Of a stretch of 16,127 bases of DNA, positions 1 through 4,654 are shown piece after piece. Below the pieces are notes generated by a model, which saw only the letters and a list, made by a program, of their open reading frames with translations, ran no database searches and was not told the DNA's origin. How positions within the stretch are numbered: the stretch's first letter is position 1; each line of letters opens with the position of its first letter. The translations under genes were made by a program, and so were the position numbers. The DNA comes from Acidobacteriaceae bacterium (GTDB lineage: Bacteria; Acidobacteriota; Terriglobia; Terriglobales; Acidobacteriaceae), in the NCBI GenBank assembly GCA_003164255.1, contig PLST01000120.1, positions 1-16,127 on the forward strand, given 5' to 3'.

Positions 1-73
1 AAAGTCTGGCGTTCTTGTAGTGAACGGTACCGACTTCGCGGCCATCGAGCAGAGCGGTCAGTTGATTTGTCAT
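1..73 (-). CDS. hipA: HipA toxin kinase, N-terminal fragment (cut by window edge)
   Basis: The reverse strand from the ATG at 73 reads MTNQLTALLDGREVGTVHYK and continues off the left edge. This is the typical opening beta-strand region of HipA-family Ser/Thr kinases (LTALLDGREVGTV). HipA toxins phosphorylate translation factors such as glutamyl-tRNA synthetase and cause growth arrest; HipB neutralises them. Its ATG shares the ATGA tetranucleotide with the stop of the upstream hipB-like gene, so the two are translationally coupled. Only about 24 codons are visible, so catalytic residues cannot be checked. Confidence 0.8.
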   Translation of the reverse strand, partial: MTNQLTALLDGREVGTVHYKNARL

Positions 74-477
74 ATCTGCTTCTTCTGGGGCCGCGTCTTC
101 AACGAGTCGAGAACACTGTTGATGTCTAGCTCCCGTGCTCTCTCGATAGCTTCTCTTTGTGTATGAAAGACATGGCTGGCCCTTTCAGAACTAGGTCTCC
201 TGACTGCATAGTCACCTTGAGGGCGCCGCTCAACAGACAATTTGACCTGCGGGGAAGTTTCGACCGACGAATCTGCCTCTACGTCGATGGATATTTCGAG
301 GCTTTTTAGTGTGCGCAAGATGAGACCGATTTCGGCTCCAGGTTTCCCTCGCTCCACTTCCACAAGCCACTTCCGGCTCGTGCCGGCCTTCTTGGCGAGG
401 GCAGTTTGATCCATCCCGAGCTTGGTTCGGCGCTCCCGGATGAAGGCCCCCAAATCGGTAGCGGTTCGGATACGCAT
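70..477 (-). CDS. hipB: HipB-type XRE antitoxin/repressor with C-terminal DUF2188-like extension
   Basis: This 135-residue protein should neutralise HipA and repress its own operon. Residues 6-63 form an XRE/Cro-type helix-turn-helix (LGAFIRERRTKLGMDQTALA, then TSRKWLVEVERGK), with the ending IGLILRTLKSLEISIDVE that is typical of short HipB/Y4mF antitoxins. Those proteins usually stop there, at roughly 70-90 residues. This one continues about 65 residues, and the part around 80-120 (VERRPQGDYAVRRPSSERAS, then HTQREAIERAREL) resembles the small DUF2188 domain. The start is placed at ATG 477 because GGAGG lies 8 bases upstream; a GTG at 492 is in frame but overlaps that ribosome site. The stop overlaps the hipA start (ATGA). 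The HTH call is firm; the DUF2188 likeness is from memory of the family pattern and is less certain. Confidence 0.85.
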   Translation of the reverse strand: MRIRTATDLGAFIRERRTKLGMDQTALAKKAGTSRKWLVEVERGKPGAEIGLILRTLKSLEISIDVEADSSVETSPQVKLSVERRPQGDYAVRRPSSERASHVFHTQREAIERARELDINSVLDSLKTRPQKKQI

Positions 478-506
478 CCTGCACACCTCCACTTCCGCAC
501 ATCAGA

Positions 507-535
507 ATAGTAACCGAACGGTGACACTTTGTAAA
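507..535 (-). promoter_or_regulatory. hipBA promoter overlapping its operator
   Basis: On the minus strand, TTTACA (535-530) and TACTAT (512-507) are separated by exactly 17 bp, giving a good sigma-70 promoter whose transcript would start about 20 bases before the hipB ribosome site. The spacer and the edge of the -10 box contain the near-palindrome GTCACCGTTCGGTTAC (525-510), so a repressor bound there would block RNA polymerase. This fits the usual autoregulation of HipBA operons. Confidence 0.6.
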
Positions 536-577
536 GAGAGCGAACGGTGACATTTTCACGTGAGAGCGAGCGGTTAC
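510..577. repeat. Three operator-like repeats at 26-bp spacing upstream of hipB
   Basis: CGAACGGTGACA begins at 515, CGAACGGTGACA at 541 and CGAGCGGTTACG at 567, so the spacing is 26 bp each time (about 2.5 helical turns). Copy 1 extends leftwards into a dyad, GTAACCG-AA-CGGTGAC. The other two copies have a weaker left half. The arrangement suggests cooperative binding of HipB or HipBA over the promoter. The repeats are seen directly; their role is inferred. Confidence 0.55.
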
Positions 578-699
578 GCAACAATGGAAGGGTGCGTCAG
601 GAAACAGCACTCCCTCACGATTTCCCTTGAGCGTAAGAGGGAGGGTGGAAACAGCCGACATCGTTGTCGCGAATTCGATGAACACTCGCCAACTTAGCG

Positions 700-910
700 G
701 TGCAAACGGTCGGACCAGTCGATCCCCCAATTCGCGATGCCGGGCCCAAATGGACCGTGATTTCCACAGAACGGCCACTATATGGTGCGTTTGTCTTGCG
801 TGGTATTCTATATGTGGTGCATTGTTTCCAGATCGACGCCAGGTTTGGGTTGGAACCTCCACACGAGTGGAAGCAGGCTGAAGCAGGGACAGAAGCGATT
901 GCATTGGGCT
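700..910 (+). pseudogene. Possible decayed Gp49/HigB-like (RelE superfamily) toxin remnant
   Basis: In one frame (GTG at 700) the translation contains VGPVDPPIRDAG, then PLYGAFVLRGILYVVHCFQ and ARFGLEPP. This resembles the core of phage-derived Gp49-like toxins (typically ...FRVIYV...LYVLHCFQKK...TPK...IDL). From about 872 the expected tail appears in the next frame (SRLKQGQKRLHW, compare the family's RLKRAQ-type end), which implies at least one frameshift. There is no convincing start or ribosome site and the N-terminal half is largely missing. This is a weak call by eye; a profile search could overturn it. It would fit accessory DNA next to hipBA and CBASS. Confidence 0.3.
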
Positions 911-940
911 GGGATCGTGGCCTCAGGATTGGCCTTGAGG

Positions 941-969
941 TTGACCTCGGCAAATAGCCTGACTAGCCA
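941..969 (+). promoter_or_regulatory. Weak candidate promoter for the CBASS operon
   Basis: TTGACC (941-946) and TAGCCA (964-969) are 17 bp apart, about 58 bp before the CD-NTase start. The -35 match is good and the -10 match is poor. The -35 box lies inside the palindrome GAGGTTGACCTC. No better candidate was seen between the hip operators and the operon. Confidence 0.25.
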
Positions 970-979
970 TGCGGGCGCG

Positions 980-992
980 GTCCGTTGCAACG
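980..992. repeat. 13-bp direct repeat, left copy (flanks CBASS)
   Basis: GTCCGTTGCAACG occurs here, 34 bp before the CD-NTase start, and again in the same orientation at 4030-4042, beyond the end of the CBASS operon. Its core CGTTGCAACG is a perfect 10-bp palindrome. One 13-base match in a 16-kb GC-rich window may be chance; only the position makes it notable. Confidence 0.45.
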
Positions 993-1026
993 AGCGCTGT
1001 CACATGAAAGAAGGAGCGAGACGGTT

Positions 1027-2175
1027 ATGGACGAGCAACTAATCCAGAGGGCTGTAGGGCTCGACAGCTTGCTATTCGAAGTCTGTGAGAGCCTCCAACT
1101 TGCACCCACCCAGCACCAAAGAGCCGTAGACCGCTACAGCGCAATCGCGCGAACCCTCGACAGCCCAAACTCGCCGTTGAACCAAATTGAATCGAATCTC
1201 TACCCACAGGGGTCGATGAGGCTTCGAACAACCGTGAAGCCGATCGACGGCCCGCACGATCTCGATTTCGTCTGCGAGTTCAACATTTCGCACACGAAGG
1301 TGAACCCAATGGCATTGCTGAACGCAATGTATAAGGTTTTCGAGGGGCATGGCGTCTACGGGGGGATGGTTAAGCTCAAGAAGCGCTGTGTGCGTATCGT
1401 CTATAAGGACGAATTCTATCTCGATATCTTGCCTGCTTGCAGAGACCACGGAAATGGGGGCACCTGCATCCAGGTGCCGGATCGCGAGTTGGGGAACTGG
1501 ACGCCGAGCAACCCCCTTGCTTATGCAGGCTGGTTCGAGAACGCTACGCGCCACATATTAGTCCAAAAACCTTCCAGCCGCGCGCTTGCCATGGATAAGG
1601 CTGCAAGCGTCCAACCGATCCCAGCCCTTGAGGCCGCGGAGGAAAAAACCGTTCTGCAATTGGCCGTTCAGTTGTTGAAACGGTGGCGTGACGTTCATTA
1701 TGCAGATTCGACCTTTCCCCCAATTTCAATTGTCTTGACAACCCTCGCGGCGGATATTTATCGGGGAGAGGCACTCCTTTCTCAAGCTCTACTTCTAATC
1801 CTCGAACAAATTGTCGAACGCTTGAATGCTGCGCATGCAATTGGGCAACGCCTTCGGATCCCCAACCCCGCTCACGCTGAGGAGGATTTCAGCGAGCGAT
1901 GGAACAGCAACCTTAAGGCCTACTCAGAGTTCGACTCCGGAGTCCGTAAGTTCGCCGCAGAGTGGCGGGCGATCTGCTATGGCCAGGGCAACCCCAACCG
2001 CGAGTTAGAACGATTGTTCGGCGAGGTAGTCAATACCGCCCTTATCAAACAAGCACGCAGCCTTCAAGAAGTCCGCGAGCGTGGCGGCCTCGGAATCCGC
2101 GAATCTGGGCGTATAGTTCCCGTCGCCGCTGCGCTGACTCCGATGTTGCGGAATACGAATCATGGGAAAGAGTAG
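1027..2175 (+). CDS. cdnA-like: CBASS CD-NTase (cyclic oligonucleotide synthase)
   Basis: On sensing phage infection this enzyme is expected to make a cyclic di- or trinucleotide that activates the downstream nuclease. The 382-residue protein has the polymerase-beta nucleotidyltransferase signature: YPQGSMRLRTTV with the GS pair at 62-63, the metal-binding DLD at 78-80, and the third acidic residue in YLDILPA at 133. A helical C-terminal half follows, as in the OAS/cGAS-like CD-NTase fold. The start at ATG 1027 is chosen because AAGGAG sits 10-12 bases upstream; an in-frame ATG at 985 lacks such a site. The stop overlaps the next gene by 14 bp. Family and system are clear. The clade and the nucleotide product cannot be read from the sequence by eye, so the symbol is only indicative. 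Confidence 0.9.
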   Translation: MDEQLIQRAVGLDSLLFEVCESLQLAPTQHQRAVDRYSAIARTLDSPNSPLNQIESNLYPQGSMRLRTTVKPIDGPHDLDFVCEFNISHTKVNPMALLNAMYKVFEGHGVYGGMVKLKKRCVRIVYKDEFYLDILPACRDHGNGGTCIQVPDRELGNWTPSNPLAYAGWFENATRHILVQKPSSRALAMDKAASVQPIPALEAAEEKTVLQLAVQLLKRWRDVHYADSTFPPISIVLTTLAADIYRGEALLSQALLLILEQIVERLNAAHAIGQRLRIPNPAHAEEDFSERWNSNLKAYSEFDSGVRKFAAEWRAICYGQGNPNRELERLFGEVVNTALIKQARSLQEVRERGGLGIRESGRIVPVAAALTPMLRNTNHGKE

Positions 2176-2614
2176 ATCATCACCATCTGGAGCGCCGCGC
2201 TCGATGGCGGCCCAGATTGGCCGAATGTCGTCCAAGCATCCGCAGCTCAAGCTCACGTTGCGGAGGAACACAGCCACTTGGCAGGGCAACTGGTGTCCCT
2301 CGGATCTGAGCGACTCATATTTGATTCGGGTGACATATACATTTCGCTCACGGCCGGTGATCGCGGTCCTCACACCCACCTTGAGACTCGCCGAGGGCAA
2401 GTTCAAGCTGCCCCACACTTACATGGATAGTCAACTCGACATCTGTGTGCATGAGTCGGATGAGTGGAACTCGAAGCTGCTCATCGCCGATACAATTATG
2501 CCATGGGTGTCTCAATGGCTGAGGTTCTATGAATGCTGGGAACAGACCGGAAGCTGGGAAGGCAAAGGAACGAATCCTGAGTTCAGATCCCATCAAAGCA
2601 AGCCCCTCGCCTAA
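2162..2614 (+). CDS. CBASS E2-like (ubiquitin-conjugating-fold) accessory protein
   Basis: This protein of up to 150 residues lies between synthase and effector and overlaps both. It carries the pattern of the stand-alone E2-like proteins of short type II CBASS: LTLRRNTATWQGNWCPSDLS (31-50), SYLIRVTYTFRSRPVIAVL (52-70), LPHTYMDSQLDICVHESDEW (83-102), then IADTIMPWVSQWLRFYECW (108-126). Cys95 in the DICVH segment sits where the catalytic Cys of such E2 folds is expected, after the conserved PH pair (84-85). In CBASS, E2 activity conjugates the CD-NTase and primes it. No E1 or JAB gene is present. The start at 2162 gives a 14-bp overlap with the synthase; Met15 (2204) or Met22 (2225) are possible alternative starts, since the conserved part begins near residue 29. 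Confidence 0.75.
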   Translation: MGKSRSSPSGAPRSMAAQIGRMSSKHPQLKLTLRRNTATWQGNWCPSDLSDSYLIRVTYTFRSRPVIAVLTPTLRLAEGKFKLPHTYMDSQLDICVHESDEWNSKLLIADTIMPWVSQWLRFYECWEQTGSWEGKGTNPEFRSHQSKPLA

Positions 2615-3770
2615 GAAGCGCCGCAAGGCTGTGAAAAGCGCGCGGAGCTACTCAGACAGCACACTAAAACTCCTCTGGGGCAGAGCGGCTGGGAGATGTG
2701 CGATGCCGAACTGCCGCATTGAACTGTTCGCCACTGAACCAGGCTACGACCCCATTTGCAACTTCGGGGACATGGCACACATAACGGCATCTAGCGATGG
2801 CGGCCCACGACCCGACCTTGCGCTGTCAAAGAAAGACCGCGACAGATACGAGAACCTAATCCTGCTCTGTAAAAACCATCATTATGGAACAGTAGACGGG
2901 TTGAAAGAAGCCTACCCCATAGAGCGCTTGCGGCAAATAAAGGACGACCACGAAGCTTGGGTTAGAACGGCCCTTCCAGAGCGCGGGTTTAGCAGTATGC
3001 AATGGGGTGTAGTCAGGCTCCAAGGAGATTTTGCCTTCGATCCATCCACAATTGCCGAAGCCCTCGCCCCGGATCAAGAGAAGGACCAAATACAACTGAG
3101 CGTTTCCCCAAGCCGAAATTCCTGGGCATCGATTCAAGATGAGCTCGGCAGTCGAATTGAGGCCATACTGTTGAAGCAGGATCCCCTGTCCTCTCGAATT
3201 GCCGTGTTTCCTCTCGCTCCTGTCTCAGCCTGCCTGTTCTCGGGATACCTTCTAACAAATAGGGTGAATGTGCGCGCATTTCAGTACCATCGAGACGACG
3301 CGACTTGGGCATGGCCCAAGGATGCCTGGCAGACTACGAGCCCTACTTTTCTAGAGAAGACAAGTCCGTCCTCCGCGTCCGCAGAGGTTTTCTTTCTCTT
3401 CGAGCTCACGGCGCCAATAGATGCTTCATTAACCAGGTTGGGGATCGGCGGTGAGCAGGCGGTCTTTCAATGTTCGGTTCCGGATCCTTCAACTGCGTGG
3501 CTCAAAACCAAGGCTCAGCTAGATGAGTTGGCCATGAAGGCCAGGGAGATGTTCGAGTCGGCCTCCATCAGATACCCCAAATCGGAGCGCTGGCACATTT
3601 TCTACGCCGGGCCAGCTCCTGGCGCTGTCGTGGTTGGCCAGCAGCTTAACCCGACAATGATTCCAGTAGTCCAGCTTTACGAGTTCCAACGCCCCAGCCA
3701 CATCCCAAGCATCCTGATCAAGCCAAGCGATTCCGCGTTGACTCGTTGGGCATCGAGAGTCTCGGCCTGA
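2529..3770 (+). CDS. cap5: HNH-SAVED effector nuclease (Cap5 type)
   Basis: This 413-residue protein is the effector: the SAVED domain binds the cyclic nucleotide and the HNH domain then degrades DNA, aborting infection. The HNH module spans about 43-145, with zinc-type cysteines C57 and C62 (RCAMPNC), DMAHITASSDGG (81-92) holding the candidate catalytic His84, and ENLILLCKNHH (108-118) with C114 and the HH pair. The SAVED domain follows from about 185 and ends with its hallmark ERWHIFYAGPAPGAVVVGQQ (353-372) and VVQLYEFQ (380-387). The ATG at 2529 has GAGG about 5 bases upstream but overlaps the E2 gene by 86 bp; the basic, Lys-rich residues 1-40 may be a linker, or the true start may be an internal GTG near 2631. 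Cap5 proteins of about 390-420 residues are typical. Confidence 0.92.
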   Translation: MNAGNRPEAGKAKERILSSDPIKASPSPKKRRKAVKSARSYSDSTLKLLWGRAAGRCAMPNCRIELFATEPGYDPICNFGDMAHITASSDGGPRPDLALSKKDRDRYENLILLCKNHHYGTVDGLKEAYPIERLRQIKDDHEAWVRTALPERGFSSMQWGVVRLQGDFAFDPSTIAEALAPDQEKDQIQLSVSPSRNSWASIQDELGSRIEAILLKQDPLSSRIAVFPLAPVSACLFSGYLLTNRVNVRAFQYHRDDATWAWPKDAWQTTSPTFLEKTSPSSASAEVFFLFELTAPIDASLTRLGIGGEQAVFQCSVPDPSTAWLKTKAQLDELAMKAREMFESASIRYPKSERWHIFYAGPAPGAVVVGQQLNPTMIPVVQLYEFQRPSHIPSILIKPSDSALTRWASRVSA

Positions 3771-3858
3771 GCTATTGAGACGCTTGAGGCTTCTCTGTCT
3801 AACCAGCGTCCCGGAGCTGATCAGTCGCGAAAAACGCCTTCATGGCCGGGAGGGATTC

Positions 3859-3972
3859 ATGGCTGATGGAAACCCCCATCCCGCTCAAGAACCCATCACG
3901 GATGCCGTAGGGGCATTCCCCAGAATCTTCCGCTTCGCGCCGGACTTTGGGAAGTGCGGGGGCACCGCCTGA
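3859..3972 (+). CDS. Small hypothetical ORF, 37 codons
   Basis: The ATG at 3859 is preceded by a strong ribosome-like site (GGGAGG, 5 bases away). It encodes a short peptide starting MADGNPHPAQEPITDAVGAF and ending in FGKCGGTA. I recognise no family. It lies 88 bp after the CBASS effector in the same orientation. It could be a genuine small gene, a fragment of something larger (the frame is open upstream to 3775), or chance in GC-rich DNA. Confidence 0.2.
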   Translation: MADGNPHPAQEPITDAVGAFPRIFRFAPDFGKCGGTA

Positions 3973-3979
3973 GATGGGA

Positions 3980-4056
3980 CGCCGGCTGCCTCATCGGCAG
4001 GGGAGGAGGCTGGCGGGTGAGCGGCCGATGTCCGTTGCAACGCACCATCGCCGGCG
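3980..4056. repeat. Nested inverted repeats downstream of CBASS
   Basis: The outer arms CGCCGGC (3980-3986) and GCCGGCG (4050-4056) enclose the inner arms CATCGGC (3992-3998) and GCCGATG (4024-4030). The palindrome CGTTGCAACG (4033-4042) lies between the inner and outer right arms. As RNA this could form a branched GC-rich structure at the end of the CBASS transcript, though no U-tract follows. It could also be a recombination or repeat-element remnant. Confidence 0.4.
4030..4042. repeat. 13-bp direct repeat, right copy (flanks CBASS)
   Basis: GTCCGTTGCAACG is identical to 980-992, with the CBASS operon lying wholly between the two copies (about 3.05 kb apart). It overlaps the inverted-repeat structure at 3980-4056. 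Confidence 0.45.
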
Positions 4057-4183
4057 GGCTTGATTGCCGCTGGGCCTTAAGCAGAATACTTTGCTTTCGG
4101 TGAGCGCAGGTGGTGGGGGGCCGGGCTTTTCCTTCGTGCGCAAAATTATTTTTAGGCAACAGCCACCAAAACAGCCACTCGCC

Positions 4184-4214
4184 CAAAATAAAAATGGCAG
4201 CCGATTTGGCTGCC
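4184..4214 (-). terminator. Intrinsic terminator downstream of the tRNA-Asn 3' end
   Basis: On the minus strand GGCAGCC, loop AAATC, GGCTGCC is followed directly by ATTTTTATTTT, a clear rho-independent terminator. It lies 29 bp beyond the CCA end of the orphan tRNA-Asn fragment and in the same orientation, as expected for a terminator that once served the complete tRNA gene. Confidence 0.8.
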
Positions 4215-4242
4215 TCGCATATTATTGATTTTATTGGCTTTT

Positions 4243-4263
4243 TGGCTCCTCAGGTAGGACTCG
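4243..4263 (-). other. Orphan 3' end of a tRNA-Asn gene: probable attachment (att) site
   Basis: On the minus strand these 21 bases read as the last part of a tRNA: CGAGT (T-loop), CCTAC (T-stem), CTGAGGA (acceptor 3' strand), G (discriminator), CCA. An acceptor arm TCCTCAG/CTGAGGA with discriminator G is typical of bacterial tRNA-Asn. The bases that should precede it (5' T-stem, anticodon arm, D-arm) are absent: at 4264 the sequence switches to unrelated AT-rich DNA. Duplicated tRNA 3' ends of about this length are the usual footprint of tyrosine-recombinase integration. In the standard geometry the intact tRNA gene and the element lie on the 5' side of such an orphan, here to the right; stacked elements may exist on both sides. 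Confidence 0.75.
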
Positions 4264-4327
4264 TTCTACTCCTTCCCTTCCTAACATATTGAAATTAAAT
4301 AAGTTATTGAAAACAAACACCGAAAGA

Positions 4328-4386
4328 TTTCGCATATTTCGCAGGTTTCGCCTGTTTCATGCTTTCTTAGGACAAATTTTAGGACA
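4328..4386. repeat. Short direct repeats beside the att site
   Basis: TTTCGC recurs at exactly 9-bp steps (4328, 4337, 4346) with a fourth degenerate copy TTTCAT at 4355. TTAGGACA then occurs twice (4367-4374 and 4379-4386). They lie in an AT-rich stretch 65-125 bp from the tRNA-Asn fragment. Short direct repeats at this distance from a core site resemble arm-type binding sites of integrases or excisionase sites. The repeats are seen; the role is inferred. Confidence 0.5.
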
Positions 4387-4651
4387 GCGGTATCTGACCT
4401 TGCCCCCGCAAAACGTAGCTCTTAGCAAGCTGTTCTAATGCGAAAGGGTATCCACCGCAACCGATGGCCGTGCCGGCAACCACGTCGTAGGCCAGCCACA
4501 ATCCCCAGGAGTAGCCGTCGTTCAGGTTCGTCACTGTACCAAGGCCAAAGCAGAAGCGGATCAGAACGAGTATCGCCATGATTGAAACCATGATCGCAGC
4601 AAGAATCGTGGTCCCGGTAATGTAAGGTCCGCCTATCGGCTTTGGACTCAT
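4379..4651 (-). pseudogene. hybB: HybB, membrane quinone-linked hydrogenase subunit, truncated after about 73 codons
   Basis: Intact HybB is an NrfD-family membrane protein of about 390 residues that passes hydrogenase electrons to quinone. Here residues 1-73 match its N-terminus: SPKPIGG, a first membrane helix (about 14-34), then FGLGTVTNLNDGYSWGLWLA and YDVVAGTAIGCGGY with a second helix. After ...GGYPFAL the protein changes to 17 unrelated residues (EQLAKSYVLRGQGQIPLS) and stops at 4379. The break lies at about 4430, beside AT-rich repeats and the tRNA att fragment. Eight or so membrane helices are missing. It starts 3 bp after hybA. The next gene expected in Hyb operons, hybC (catalytic large subunit), is absent. 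Confidence 0.88.
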
Positions 4652-4654
4652 CGC

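Larger units (their letters stand above)
598..1009. other. Intergenic stretch between the divergent hipBA and CBASS operons
   Basis: No intact gene is supported here. The stretch holds the possible toxin remnant (700-910), a small palindrome GAGGTTGACCTC (937-948), the weak promoter candidate at 941-969, and one copy of a 13-bp repeat (980-992) whose partner lies beyond the CBASS operon. Confidence 0.5.
3771..4242. other. Gene-poor stretch between CBASS and the tRNA fragment
   Basis: No firm gene is present. The stretch contains the 37-codon ORF, the nested inverted repeats, a small hairpin (AAGCA at 4079 with TGCTT at 4092) and a minus-strand terminator. Composition shifts from GC-rich to AT-rich at about 4140, marking a change of DNA origin near the tRNA fragment. 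Confidence 0.5.

Noticed and set aside
3896..4186. 96-codon open frame on the minus strand downstream of CBASS
   Set aside because: Proline-rich shadow across the inverted-repeat region, with no domain and no good ribosome site.
4264..4340. A complete tRNA-Asn gene on the minus strand
   Set aside because: Only the last 21 bases match; the anticodon arm, D-arm and 5' acceptor strand are absent upstream.
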